A DNA stretch of 40,248 bases, taken from Maribrevibacterium harenarium. Its GTDB lineage: Bacteria; Pseudomonadota; Gammaproteobacteria; Pseudomonadales; Marinomonadaceae. The stretch lies in NCBI RefSeq assembly GCF_006385675.1, contig NZ_VFRR01000029.1, positions 1-40,248 of the forward strand. Reading direction: 5' to 3'. Position numbers and translations under genes: made by a program. Below the pieces are notes generated by a model. It was not told the origin of the DNA, made no database searches, and saw only the letters and a program-made list of their open reading frames with translations. Below, piece after piece: positions 1 through 8,415 of the stretch (its first letter is position 1; the number at the start of each line of letters is the position of its first letter).

Positions 1-52
1 ATAGCGGGATGAGATTGATACAATCCTTATTGCCGAGAAGGCTAGAAAATGA

Positions 53-80
53 AATGGCGCTTTAGTCTAAAATCGCCATT
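53..80 (-). terminator. Probable parC terminator
   Basis: On the minus strand, just past the parC stop, AATGGCG (7 bp) pairs with CGCCATT. A short inner TTTA/TAAA pairing sits in the loop, and the T-rich tract TTTCATTTTCT follows. This fits an intrinsic terminator with an imperfect tail. Bases 1-50 beyond it hold nothing I can assign. Confidence 0.6.
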
Positions 81-92
81 ATTCAGGGACGA

Positions 93-2342
93 CTATTTAC
101 ACTTCACCTCTAATTCATCAATACGTTGAAAGCCTCGGGGCAGTTTCAAACCGCGGCGACCTCTTTCACCCTCATAAGCCTGCCAATCCTTCTCAGTCAT
201 GGATAGGAAACGCTTACCGCTATGGACGATAAGCTGATCTTCCGCCGTTACCGTTGCCATAACAATTAATAATTCTTCTCGATCTGCAGCACGGTTTGCC
301 GGAATACTGAGCATTTTATTGCCTTTACCCTTCGCCATCTGCGGCAGTGAGGCAATATTAAATACCAACATGCGTCCTTCATTAGAGATCACGACAACCT
401 TACTTTGCTCGGGATGCTGCACTTTTACCGGCGTTACAATCTGAGCGTTAGCAGGCAATGACAAAGTGGCCTTGCCTGCTTTATTCTTGGCGTGCAAATC
501 GCCTAACTGTGCAACGAACCCGTAGCCAGCATCACTCGCCATAAGATAGTAAGCGTCATCGTTATCAAGCATAGCGGCTACGATATGGCTGTCTTTTTCA
601 AGGGTAATGCGCCCTGTGATGGGCTCACCCTGCCCCCGGGCAGATGGTAATGTATGGGCCTTGATGGAATAGGTTCTCCCAGTAGAGGACACCAACACCA
701 AGGTTTGGTTGGAACGACCACGGCAGCTTAGCAAGAAGTCATCCCCAGATTTGTAACTTAACCCACGCTCATCGATATCATGCCCCTTCGCCGAGCGAAT
801 CCAGCCCTGTTTCGATAACACCACTGTAATTGGCTCATTCGACAACAAGTCTTCTTCCGTAAATGCCTGAGCTTCCTTACGTTCGACAATAGGTGTCCGG
901 CGATCGTCACCGTATTGTTCAATTGCTTCGCGAATTTCGGCGCCGATTAGCTTATGCAATTTCTTATCAGAATTGAGATAGCCCTCTAACTGTTTACGCT
1001 CCTTTTCTAGCTCATCTTGTTCGCCTCGAATGCGCATTTCTTCAAGTTTCGCTAAGTGACGCAGCTTAAGCTCAAGGATCGCTTCCGCTTGGATATCGGT
1101 TATGCCAAAACGCGCCATCAACTCAGCTTTGGGATCATCCTCATGGCGGATGATCTCGATTACCTCGTCAATATTTAGAAAAGCGACTAACAGACCTTCT
1201 AGAATATGTAATCGGTTGATCACTTTGTCCAAACGATATTGCAAACGTTTGCGCACCGTTTGAATACGAAAACGTAACCATTCGGACAAAAATGCTGGCA
1301 AGCTTTTCACTTGCGGCAAGCCATCCAATCCAATCACGTTCATATTTACCCGATAGCTCTTTTCTAAGTCTGTCGTCGCAAACAAATGAGTCATCAGGGC
1401 CTCAATATCTACGCGATTCGACTTGGGAACAATAACTAAGCGGGTGGGGTTTTCGTGATCTGATTCGTCCCGCAAGTCAACGACCATTGGCAACTTTTTC
1501 GCCTGCATTTGGGCGGCAATCTGCTCCAGCACCTTGCTCCCAGACACTTGGTGGGGAAGTTCATGAACAACAACATCCCCCTCCTCCAATTGGTAGCGCG
1601 CTCGTGCTTTTACTTGTCCCTTACCTGTCTCATAGAGTTTACGCAGCTCGGAACTAGGGGTAACAATTTCTCCCCCAGTAGGGAAATCTGGGCCTTGTAC
1701 GAAGTTCAACAGATCATCTAGATCGGCGGCTGGATTTTCTAATAAATGGATGCAAGCTTCCCCTACCTCTCTTAGATTGTGGGGAGGAATATCCGTCGCC
1801 ATACCGACCGCAATCCCAGTCGTTCCATTTAGCAACAAATTAGGTAAACGAGCAGGAAGTACTGCCGGCTCTTTCAAGGTACCATCAAAGTTGGGCACCC
1901 AATCCACCGTCCCCTGACTCACTTCTTTCAATAGCACGTCGGCATAGCGCGATAACCGCGACTCGGTGTAACGCATAGCGGCAAAGGACTTAGGGTCATC
2001 TGGCGCTCCCCAGTTGCCTTGACCGTCCACTAACGGATAGCGATAGGAAAACGGCTGCGCCATCAATACCATGGCTTCGTAACAAGCACTATCACCGTGG
2101 GGGTGAAACTTACCCAATACATCACCGACGGTACGGGCGGACTTTTTATATTTCGCCGTCGCCTTGAGTCCGAGCTCGCTCATGGCATAGATGATACGTC
2201 GCTGTACCGGTTTCAATCCATCCCCAATATGAGGCAAGGCACGATCCAGAATGACGTACATGGAGTAGTTAAGGTAGGCTTTTTCCGTATATTCTTTTAA
2301 CGGTAGGGTCTCGTTCGCTTCGAAGTTTAGCAGGTCACTCAA
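93..2342 (-). CDS. parC: DNA topoisomerase IV subunit A
   Basis: Breakage-reunion subunit of topoisomerase IV, which with ParE decatenates daughter chromosomes. The 749-residue length is typical of proteobacterial ParC. The N-terminal winged-helix/tower region carries [13 protein letters not shown] with catalytic Tyr125. The quinolone region reads [10 protein letters not shown] with Ser85 and Glu89, the equivalents of E. coli Ser80 and Glu84, so it is of the susceptible type. The C-terminal beta-pinwheel lacks a canonical GyrA box, as expected for ParC. The start is TTG: an in-frame TAA lies 15 nt upstream, AAAGGA sits about 8 nt before the TTG, and the next Met is residue 28, inside the conserved fold. 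No parE adjoins it, so parC appears to have its own promoter in the divergent gap at 2343-2511. Confidence 0.97.
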   Translation of the reverse strand: MSDLLNFEANETLPLKEYTEKAYLNYSMYVILDRALPHIGDGLKPVQRRIIYAMSELGLKATAKYKKSARTVGDVLGKFHPHGDSACYEAMVLMAQPFSYRYPLVDGQGNWGAPDDPKSFAAMRYTESRLSRYADVLLKEVSQGTVDWVPNFDGTLKEPAVLPARLPNLLLNGTTGIAVGMATDIPPHNLREVGEACIHLLENPAADLDDLLNFVQGPDFPTGGEIVTPSSELRKLYETGKGQVKARARYQLEEGDVVVHELPHQVSGSKVLEQIAAQMQAKKLPMVVDLRDESDHENPTRLVIVPKSNRVDIEALMTHLFATTDLEKSYRVNMNVIGLDGLPQVKSLPAFLSEWLRFRIQTVRKRLQYRLDKVINRLHILEGLLVAFLNIDEVIEIIRHEDDPKAELMARFGITDIQAEAILELKLRHLAKLEEMRIRGEQDELEKERKQLEGYLNSDKKLHKLIGAEIREAIEQYGDDRRTPIVERKEAQAFTEEDLLSNEPITVVLSKQGWIRSAKGHDIDERGLSYKSGDDFLLSCRGRSNQTLVLVSSTGRTYSIKAHTLPSARGQGEPITGRITLEKDSHIVAAMLDNDDAYYLMASDAGYGFVAQLGDLHAKNKAGKATLSLPANAQIVTPVKVQHPEQSKVVVISNEGRMLVFNIASLPQMAKGKGNKMLSIPANRAADREELLIVMATVTAEDQLIVHSGKRFLSMTEKDWQAYEGERGRRGLKLPRGFQRIDELEVKCK

Positions 2343-2397
2343 GCGCTGGTTCCTTTACAAAAATGTGATTGTGCACGAATATTTCATCGGCTCAGAA

Positions 2398-2428
2398 TAG
2401 ACAATAGGGTATGGGGCGATACTATAAT
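2398..2428 (+). promoter_or_regulatory. Putative sigma70 promoter for the cupin-like gene
   Basis: A perfect TATAAT at 2423-2428 is preceded 19 nt upstream by TAGACA (5 of 6 to TTGACA); the spacing is longer than ideal. It lies in the 169-bp divergent region between parC and the gene starting at 2512. The leader would be about 75 nt. I found no equally good minus-strand promoter for parC in the gap. Confidence 0.5.
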
Positions 2429-2511
2429 GAAAGCTCGGGGCGCACTGCAACCGCCCTTCACTACAAGATTTTTCTGAATCCAGCCTGATAAGTAGCGGAG
2501 GAGCCCTGCTG

Positions 2512-3180
2512 ATGCAACATGAGACAAAGTCAACGGTCGTTATGCTCGGACAGCAAAGTTGCTTAGCTATCAGTCGTCTGGCTCAATTGACCAATAAGTA
2601 CCAACTGCGACTGTATCAAAATGACGTCCCTAGCCACACGCTTGCTTTCCCATTCGATTGCATCCTCCATGTAGAAGTTGGCAGCATTGTCGTTGCAGTC
2701 GCTGACGATGAGCAGTTGGTTCGAACCGATCAAGGCCTAGTGGTGGGCTTCAATAACTGCATGAAGATTACGACGGTAACTCCCAACTCTCGGGTTTCAG
2801 TGCTCGTGTTAGAAAATTCCCAAGCAATTAACAATACCAGGTTGCTCTCCTCTACTTCGGCTCAAAGTATCACCAGCAAGAGCGGTGTCCAGCGTCGCCT
2901 ATGGGAGATCGAAAATGTCGTAAAAATGGAATGGTGGTATCTCCCTGGTGGTTACCAGGAACCAAGGCATTATTTCAGGAAGGGACAGATCTATCTCTTT
3001 AGCCATGGTAGTGAACATATTTTACTCAACGATGAGCCTCTCTCCGAAAGTGGAGTATTGCTGCCGGCAAAAACCAAGCTCACATTACGTAACCGAAGCC
3101 CACATACGACCCAGTTAATTTCTGTTACCTTCCCACTCGCCCCAAGAGATAGAGCTTTTGTTTTATCTTCTAACAAATAA
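2512..3180 (+). CDS. Cupin-like hypothetical protein
   Basis: 222 residues that I cannot assign to a named family. The sequence reads as two beta-rich halves, about 28-105 and 128-210. The second half has the cadence of a cupin barrel: a PRHYFRKGQIYLF strand pair, then a turn at HGSEHILLNDEPL, then LLPAKTKLTLRN. The usual cupin metal-ligand set of several His plus a Glu is not evident, so metal binding is doubtful. There is no signal peptide or membrane segment, so it is probably cytosolic. The start is well supported: GGAGGAG lies 8 nt before the ATG, and a consensus -10 lies about 84 nt upstream. It converges with the acetyltransferase gene with zero intervening bases. A regulatory or small-ligand-binding role is only a guess. 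Confidence 0.8.
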   Translation: MQHETKSTVVMLGQQSCLAISRLAQLTNKYQLRLYQNDVPSHTLAFPFDCILHVEVGSIVVAVADDEQLVRTDQGLVVGFNNCMKITTVTPNSRVSVLVLENSQAINNTRLLSSTSAQSITSKSGVQRRLWEIENVVKMEWWYLPGGYQEPRHYFRKGQIYLFSHGSEHILLNDEPLSESGVLLPAKTKLTLRNRSPHTTQLISVTFPLAPRDRAFVLSSNK

Positions 3181-4074
3181 TTAACGTAGCACTAATGCTG
3201 TGAGTACATGATCTTCCCAAACACCATTGATCTTAAGATAGTTCTTAGCCAGCCCCTCTTTTTCAAAACCTAGTCTGGATAAAACAGCCCCACTGCGCTG
3301 ATTGCGTGGTAAATAACATGCCTCTATGCGGTCTATATTCAATTCTGCGGTCACATAGTGTATGCCAGCAACCAAGCATTCATTCATATAGCCCTGCCCT
3401 TCTACATCGGCTGCGACGCTGTAGCCGAGTTCGCAGGATTGTGAGATACCCCGATGAAAGCGTGAGAAATTAGAGTATGCAAACATGCGTGTTCCTGCTT
3501 TATCTAAAAGACACAGCACGACACCGCGATCATTAAGAAAGTCCCGCCGCATTTCACGGATGCGTAGACGGCATGTTTCTTCACTATAATAGTCATCGGT
3601 CCGTTCCGGCTCCCAAGGTGCTAAGTGAGCTTTAAAACGATTCACATAGTCATGAAGGAGACTAACATGCTCTAAACCGAGCACCACTAACTGACCCCGT
3701 GGGGTTTCAATTTTAGGGAAGCGCATGGAAGCTACATCCACGTGAGGAAAACAATGGGAATCTTGCCGGTCTACCGTGAACGCACTAATATGATAGCTTT
3801 CAAACCAGCACTGGTTACCGATACTGACCACCCGACGCAACATAGGGTGATTCATCCATCCATCGGCTGACTCTTGGCTATGCCAATAGCAGCTAAACTC
3901 ACAGGTCTCAGCCAACACCCACTGGCAATCAATGAAGCCCTCTCGTTCTCGTGCCAATTGTTCAAGTTTATCCAGCAACACACGCAGCATGACGTCATCG
4001 GCAACTGTGGAAGTGCGCAAAGTAACGCCAAACATTTGGTGATGGGAAACCAAAGATGCAAACGGGTTAGGCAT
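3181..4074 (-). CDS. ABM-domain/GNAT acetyltransferase fusion
   Basis: 297 residues in two parts. Residues about 1-105 resemble the antibiotic-biosynthesis-monooxygenase (ABM) ferredoxin-like fold: REGFIDCQWVL, then CYWHSQESADGWMNHP, then CWFESYHISAF, the usual order of strand, helix and final aromatic strand. Residues about 118-297 are a RimJ/RimL-type GNAT N-acetyltransferase, with ELGYSVAADVEGQGYMNE (acetyl-CoA loop region), IEACYLPRNQRSGAVLSRLGFEKEG and LKINGVWEDHVLTALV. Such GNATs acetylate protein N-termini or small amines; the substrate here is unknown. The ATG at 4074 gives the full ABM fold; Met14 is a possible later start. The stop codon abuts that of the convergent cupin-like gene, so no terminator separates the two transcripts. 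Confidence 0.85.
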   Translation of the reverse strand: MPNPFASLVSHHQMFGVTLRTSTVADDVMLRVLLDKLEQLAREREGFIDCQWVLAETCEFSCYWHSQESADGWMNHPMLRRVVSIGNQCWFESYHISAFTVDRQDSHCFPHVDVASMRFPKIETPRGQLVVLGLEHVSLLHDYVNRFKAHLAPWEPERTDDYYSEETCRLRIREMRRDFLNDRGVVLCLLDKAGTRMFAYSNFSRFHRGISQSCELGYSVAADVEGQGYMNECLVAGIHYVTAELNIDRIEACYLPRNQRSGAVLSRLGFEKEGLAKNYLKINGVWEDHVLTALVLR

Positions 4075-4102
4075 AGATTCTGTTCATATTTCGACCAATC
4101 TA

Positions 4103-4121
4103 AAACTATGGGCTATAGTTT
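4103..4121. repeat. 7-bp inverted repeat upstream of the GNAT gene
   Basis: AAACTAT and ATAGTTT are exact reverse complements separated by 5 nt, about 30 bp before the GNAT start codon. The arrangement suits an operator or a leader hairpin. The rest of the 236-bp gap at 4075-4310 holds this repeat and two terminators, with no convincing gene. A 31-codon plus-strand frame at 4108-4203 lacks a ribosome-binding site. Confidence 0.4.
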
Positions 4122-4233
4122 ACAAGCTGATACGGGACTTAGCGCTGTATTTGTAGGCCTGCTCGATTGTTTTTTTGAAGTGAGTGGCATTCTACAGCGT
4201 TAATGTGCATCCCCTAGCACACAGGAATAGGTT

Positions 4234-4260
4234 GCCCGTTGCTTAAAACGGGCTTTTTTT
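4234..4260 (+). terminator. Intrinsic terminator, plus strand
   Basis: GCCCGTT pairs with AACGGGC (7 bp) around a 6-nt loop, followed directly by seven T. This is a strong terminator reading rightward. No recognised plus-strand gene precedes it closely. It may stop transcription coming through the GNAT region, or end an unannotated short transcript. Confidence 0.75.
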
Positions 4261-4264
4261 GACA

Positions 4265-4290
4265 CAAAAAAGGGGCCTACGACAAGCCCC
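4265..4290 (-). terminator. lipA terminator
   Basis: On the minus strand GGGGC pairs with GCCCC around a 9-nt loop and is followed by six T. It lies about 20 bp past the lipA stop and so ends the lipA-containing transcript. Confidence 0.75.
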
Positions 4291-4310
4291 GTTTATATCC
4301 AATTAGCACA

Positions 4311-5270
4311 TCAAGATACTTTTTCGCCCCGTGCCTGTTTGTCCGCGTGGTAAGAAGAACGTACCAATGGGCCACAAGCAGCGTGGGTGAAGCCAAGCTC
4401 TTTCGCGACTTCTTCGTAACGTGCAAATTCTTCCGGTGGCACGAAACGCGCCATTGGGAAGTGATGTTTAGATGGTTGCAAGTACTGGCCAATGGTCAGC
4501 ATATCAACGTTGTGAGCACGTAAATCTTTTAGAACTTCTACGATTTCTTCAAAAGTTTCGCCCATACCCACCATCAAACCCGATTTTGTCGGTACGCTTG
4601 GGCAGCGCTCTTTGAATTTCTTTAACAAATCAAGGGACCATTGATAATCTGATCCTGGGCGTACCTGACGGTATAAACGCGGAATGGATTCTAGGTTGTG
4701 GTTAAATACATCTGGTGGCGCGATTTGCAAAATATCCAGAGCGACATCCATACGACCGCGGAAATCTGGTACTAATGTCTCGATTTCGATGTTCGGACTC
4801 AATGCTCGCGTTTCACGAATACAGTCAACAAAATGTTGTGCCCCACCATCACGTAAGTCATCACGGTCTACCGAAGTAATAACCACGTACTTTAGCTTCA
4901 TGTCGCGAATCGCGGTAGCCAATTCCTTTGGTTCATCGGGACTCAAAGCATTTGGACGTCCATGGGCCACATCACAAAATGGGCAGCGACGGGTACAAAT
5001 ATCACCCATGATCATAAAGGTAGCCGTACCATTGGAGAAACACTCCCCTAAATTTGGGCAATTTGCTTCTTCACAAACCGAAGCTAGTTTATGTTCTCGC
5101 AAAGTACTTTTAATCCGAGCAATTTCTGGTGAGGCAGGCATACGTACACGCAACCAATCAGGTTTGCGCGGGATCTCTTCTGTTGGGATCACCTTCACTG
5201 GAATCCGTGCCATTTTGTCGGCACCACGTAATTTCTGTCCCTGAACGACGGTTTTTTGTTCAGTTGTCAT
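4311..5270 (-). CDS. lipA: Lipoyl synthase
   Basis: Radical-SAM enzyme that inserts two sulfur atoms into protein-bound octanoyl groups to make lipoyl cofactors of 2-oxoacid dehydrogenases and the glycine cleavage system. 319 residues, normal for the family. The auxiliary cluster motif is [12 protein letters not shown] (Cys66, 71, 77). The radical-SAM motif is CTRRCPFC (Cys92, 96, 99). The family-specific RSSYHAD lies near the C-terminus. The ATG start has AAGGG about 9 nt upstream, inside the end of lipB. It follows lipB after 6 bp and has its own terminator downstream, making it the last gene of the dacA-ybeD-lipB-lipA run. Confidence 0.98.
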   Translation of the reverse strand: MTTEQKTVVQGQKLRGADKMARIPVKVIPTEEIPRKPDWLRVRMPASPEIARIKSTLREHKLASVCEEANCPNLGECFSNGTATFMIMGDICTRRCPFCDVAHGRPNALSPDEPKELATAIRDMKLKYVVITSVDRDDLRDGGAQHFVDCIRETRALSPNIEIETLVPDFRGRMDVALDILQIAPPDVFNHNLESIPRLYRQVRPGSDYQWSLDLLKKFKERCPSVPTKSGLMVGMGETFEEIVEVLKDLRAHNVDMLTIGQYLQPSKHHFPMARFVPPEEFARYEEVAKELGFTHAACGPLVRSSYHADKQARGEKVS

Positions 5271-5276
5271 TGAATC

Positions 5277-5915
5277 TTACCCTTTTTGAAATAAGACACT
5301 CGAATAGTCGAGCTGGTGAGCTAGGGCAGCAGCCAGTTGCTGCTTAACTTGCTCGATAGTGACGTCTGCGTTGAGACGCCTGATATCAATCATTTGCAAT
5401 CCACGGTAGCCGCAGGGATTAATACGTAAAAATGGGGTCAAATCCATATCTACATTCAAGGCTAGGCCATGAAAAGAACATCCCCGACGGACCCTTAGAC
5501 CTAACGAGGATATTTTCATTTCATTGACGTAAACGCCAGGCGCATCTGGCTTTGGATAGGCATCGATCTTGTAATGCTGTAGTACTTCAACTACCGCATT
5601 TTCTAAAGCAGAGACCAAATCCCTTACACCAATACCCTTGCGTTTTAAATCGATTAGCACATAGGCGATAAGCTGCCCTGGACCGTGGTAAGTAACTTGA
5701 CCACCCCGATCGGCTTGCACGACAGGAATGTCGCCAGTATCAATCACATGCTCAGGCTTACCAGCTTGCCCTTGAGTAAACACCGGAGGATGTTCCAGTA
5801 ACCACACCTGGTCAGAGGCTGACTTATCCCGAGTTTGGGTAAAATCACGCATCCTATCCCAAGCAGGTTGGTAATCAACCTGCCCCAGATCGAGACATAA
5901 TAATGGCGTTGTCAT
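5277..5915 (-). CDS. lipB: Octanoyl-[acyl carrier protein]:protein octanoyltransferase
   Basis: Transfers octanoate from acyl carrier protein to lipoyl domains, giving the substrate for LipA. 212 residues. [13 protein letters not shown] at 70-82 is the LipB signature. Lys134 (NEMKISSLG) and Cys168 (RINPCGYRG) match the acyl-enzyme Lys/Cys pair at E. coli positions 135 and 169. The start codon immediately follows the ybeD stop with no gap, and lipA begins 6 bp after its own stop, so the three are almost certainly co-transcribed and translationally coupled. Confidence 0.98.
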   Translation of the reverse strand: MTTPLLCLDLGQVDYQPAWDRMRDFTQTRDKSASDQVWLLEHPPVFTQGQAGKPEHVIDTGDIPVVQADRGGQVTYHGPGQLIAYVLIDLKRKGIGVRDLVSALENAVVEVLQHYKIDAYPKPDAPGVYVNEMKISSLGLRVRRGCSFHGLALNVDMDLTPFLRINPCGYRGLQMIDIRRLNADVTIEQVKQQLAAALAHQLDYSSVLFQKG

Positions 5916-6221
5916 TTACATAACCATCTTAACAGCAGGCAAGGCCATTAAGTCTTTATGTAAGGAAGAAAGCTGGTTTTCACTATGAGCAAGGATACGG
6001 TAGGAGAAACTCACAAAAGTGCCTTTCCCTGATCGTTTCGTTGAGATTTGGGTTTCATCGACTTCAGGCGCATGCCGACGCACACAAGTAATTACCGTTT
6101 CATGGGTATCATCGTGATCAAGAGCGACTATTTTGATTAAGTAATTATCACAAGGAAACTCAATTTTGGGGGCTTCTTGACCCTGCTGGATTTGCTGTCC
6201 TGTTTGATTAAAAAGTGCCAT
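5916..6221 (-). CDS. ybeD: UPF0250/DUF493 family protein YbeD
   Basis: 101-residue member of the YbeD family, a small ACT-like ferredoxin fold usually encoded between dacA and lipB. Recognised from IEFPCDNYLIKIVALD near the start, the middle KRSGKGTFVSFSYRI and the C-terminal LPAVKMVM. E. coli YbeD structure suggests a regulatory ligand-binding fold, but the function is not established. It begins 19 bp after dacA and its stop abuts the lipB start codon, so its neighbours point to lipoate metabolism or wall synthesis without deciding which. Confidence 0.93.
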   Translation of the reverse strand: MALFNQTGQQIQQGQEAPKIEFPCDNYLIKIVALDHDDTHETVITCVRRHAPEVDETQISTKRSGKGTFVSFSYRILAHSENQLSSLHKDLMALPAVKMVM

Positions 6222-6240
6222 TAGCGTTCTGCAAACCTAA

Positions 6241-7386
6241 TTAAAACAAGTTAGAAAAAAACAAACGGATTTTATCGAACAAGCGTTTGAAGAAACCACC
6301 TTGTTCGACTGCTTCCAGTGCAACCACATCTTGTTCAAGAATAATATTATCGCTACTACCGACAATCACTTTACCTAGCACATCGCCTGGGGCAATTGGT
6401 GCCTCGATAATTGGGTTAAGTACCAATGTAGCCGGTATTTCACCATCCTGTTTCGGTAGCGTAACCACGACATCTTGAGCGAAACCGATATTCACTGAAT
6501 CTACCGCACCGCCCCAAACTTTACCCTGCTGCACTACCTGACCAGCTTGGTAAAGCTTACGAGTTTCGTAGTAACGGAATCCGTAATCCAATAGCTTTTG
6601 CGATTCTGCTGCACGAGCTTCATCGGAAGCGGTTCCCATCACCACCACAATTAGGCGAGTACCGTTACGTTGCGCAGACGCAGCTAAACAATAACCTGCT
6701 TCTTCCGTATGGCCAGTTTTCAAGCCATCAACAGTTTTGTCACGCCACAAAAGCTTATTGCGGTTGGGTTGACGAATTTCGTTAAAAGTAAAATATTTTT
6801 CCGCGTACATTTTGTAACTTTCGGGAAACTGGAAAATTTTGGCGCGAGACAACAACGCAATATCGTAAGCACTTGAATAATGGCCGTCCGCTGGAAAACC
6901 GGTTGAATTAGCAAAATGAGTATTTTTGAGTCCAAGGATTTGAGCGTGTTGATTCATCAGATCGACAAAAGCCGCTTCACTGCCCGCTACGTGTTCTGCA
7001 ACGGCTACGCTAGCGTCATTGCCGGATTGAATAATAATGCCACGCATGAGATCTTCGAGCTGAACGCGCGTTCCCTCACGGATAAACATACGTGAGCCTT
7101 CCATACGCCAAGCCTTTTCGCTTACACGCACCATATCGGTTAAGGCTATGTTACCCCGCGCCATTTCATAGTCGGCTACATAAGCTGTCATAAGTTTAGT
7201 CAAACTAGCCGGTGGTAATTCTTGATGGCTATTGTTCTCAACCAACACTTCGCCTGTGTAAGCATCCATCAATACGTAACTAGATGCAGACACTTGTGGG
7301 GGCGCTGGAATGAGTGGAGCCACGGCAAACACCGAGGAAGCGAAAAAGGTCAAAAGTGTAATGATCAGCGTATTAAGTGATTTCAT
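6241..7386 (-). CDS. dacA: D-alanyl-D-alanine carboxypeptidase (PBP5/6 type)
   Basis: Periplasmic penicillin-binding protein that trims the terminal D-Ala from peptidoglycan pentapeptides. From the chosen ATG (381 residues): signal peptide about 1-22, SLTK at 61-64 (nucleophile Ser61), SGN at 121-123 and KTG at 223-225, all in proper order. The all-beta domain follows, then a C-terminal amphipathic helix rich in Phe, Leu, Lys and Arg (FFKRLFDKIRLFFSNLF) that anchors PBP5-type enzymes to the membrane. A longer frame would start at TTG 7395, but it has no ribosome-binding site. The ATG at 7386 has GGA close upstream and begins directly with a good signal peptide (MKSLNTLII). A hairpin separates it from rlpA. 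Confidence 0.97.
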   Translation of the reverse strand: MKSLNTLIITLLTFFASSVFAVAPLIPAPPQVSASSYVLMDAYTGEVLVENNSHQELPPASLTKLMTAYVADYEMARGNIALTDMVRVSEKAWRMEGSRMFIREGTRVQLEDLMRGIIIQSGNDASVAVAEHVAGSEAAFVDLMNQHAQILGLKNTHFANSTGFPADGHYSSAYDIALLSRAKIFQFPESYKMYAEKYFTFNEIRQPNRNKLLWRDKTVDGLKTGHTEEAGYCLAASAQRNGTRLIVVVMGTASDEARAAESQKLLDYGFRYYETRKLYQAGQVVQQGKVWGGAVDSVNIGFAQDVVVTLPKQDGEIPATLVLNPIIEAPIAPGDVLGKVIVGSSDNIILEQDVVALEAVEQGGFFKRLFDKIRLFFSNLF

Positions 7387-7434
7387 AACATCCAAAGTCA
7401 GTTTGCTGGCAAAAAGTCGCCAAATGATACTAAA

Positions 7435-7466
7435 GCCACTCTAGAATCTCTAGCCTGGAAAGTGGC
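7435..7466 (-). terminator. Intergenic hairpin between rlpA and dacA
   Basis: Nested pairing: GCCACT with AGTGGC outside, CTAGA with TCTAG inside. On the minus strand it is followed by TTTAGTATCATTT. The tail is weak, so this may be a partial terminator or an RNA-processing site that sets dacA levels apart from the elongation genes upstream. Confidence 0.4.
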
Positions 7467-7467
7467 A

Positions 7468-8415
7468 CTAAGGTGTAATTGCTACTCGCACTCCCCGGGC
7501 AAAGCCAGCCGCCTCCAGCTTGGTTTGCCATTGATCAAGTTCGTTCACAGAGCTATATGGGCCCACCAAAACCTTAAATAGACCATCATCAGCCTTCAAC
7601 ACAGATAAGCTAATGGTGGTATCAAACTTTTCAAATAAGCGCTGTTTAAGTCCTTGGGCGCTTTGCTCTTGAGTAAAGGCACCGATCTGTAAATGACTAA
7701 ACAATAACTGATTTTCAGGAGATTTAGTGGTTTCGACCACCGGCATAGCCGTTGGGGTGGAGGTGACGGCAACGCTAGAGACCGCTGCGACAGGTTTGGG
7801 ATTAGTAACAACCGTTTCCCCGGGCTTGGGTGTTATTGCCTCAATGCGCACACGGGCTAAACCTTTTTTATGGTAATCGAGTCGTGCCGCCGCTGCGTAA
7901 GAAAGGTCAATTATGCGGTCGCCGTGAAACGGCCCACGATCGTTCACGCGGACAATCACTGTTCGCCCATTGTCTAGGTTGGTGACTTTAAGGTAGGTGG
8001 GTAATGGCAATGACTTATGGGCCGCTGAGAACGCATACATATCATAGATTTCGCCATTCGACGTTTTGTGACCGTGAAACTTATTGCCATACCAAGATGC
8101 AGTTCCTTCAGCCACATAACCTTCCGCCGAATCCATAACATAATAAGTCTTGCCCCAGACTTCATAAGGGCTTTTATTGCCACCCCGACTCTTTGGCTCG
8201 TATTTGGGCACTAAGTCGGGCAAGTGATCTACTTTGATATCCCCGCTGGGCGCATGATCCTGCAAAATGCTATAGCGCCCTCCACCGGAGGCTTTATCGT
8301 AGTCAATGGCTGCGCTGCTAGCACTCGAAGTACGCCCGCCGTTAATATGTTGGGTACTCATGCACCCACTTAGCACGACAACACTAAAAAGGCATAACCA
8401 CTTAATCTTCTGCAC
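7468..8415 (-). CDS. rlpA: Septal-ring lipoprotein / lytic transglycosylase RlpA
   Basis: Outer-membrane lipoprotein that, in Pseudomonas, cleaves glycan strands lacking stem peptides at the septum. 315 residues. Signal peptide with lipobox LSGC (Cys18). Double-psi beta-barrel about 102-193 with Glu122, His133 and Asp159 at the places equivalent to the catalytically important residues of Pseudomonas RlpA. Pro/Thr/Val-rich linker about 195-232. C-terminal SPOR domain about 237-315 for binding denuded glycan. The start is GTG with AGGA about 9 nt upstream, overlapping the end of mltB by 14 nt, which implies translational coupling. Acidic Asp after the lipidated Cys is absent (it is Met), consistent with outer-membrane sorting. 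Confidence 0.95.
   Translation of the reverse strand: MQKIKWLCLFSVVVLSGCMSTQHINGGRTSSASSAAIDYDKASGGGRYSILQDHAPSGDIKVDHLPDLVPKYEPKSRGGNKSPYEVWGKTYYVMDSAEGYVAEGTASWYGNKFHGHKTSNGEIYDMYAFSAAHKSLPLPTYLKVTNLDNGRTVIVRVNDRGPFHGDRIIDLSYAAAARLDYHKKGLARVRIEAITPKPGETVVTNPKPVAAVSSVAVTSTPTAMPVVETTKSPENQLLFSHLQIGAFTQEQSAQGLKQRLFEKFDTTISLSVLKADDGLFKVLVGPYSSVNELDQWQTKLEAAGFARGVRVAITP

Noticed and set aside
3874..4203. Plus-strand open frame of 109 codons opposite the GNAT start
   Set aside because: Mostly antisense to a recognisable gene, composition unlike the neighbours, and no ribosome-binding site.
4684..5244. Plus-strand open frame of 186 codons opposite lipA
   Set aside because: Fully antisense to lipA, whose catalytic motifs are all present; the translation has an Arg/Ser-rich pattern typical of a shadow frame.
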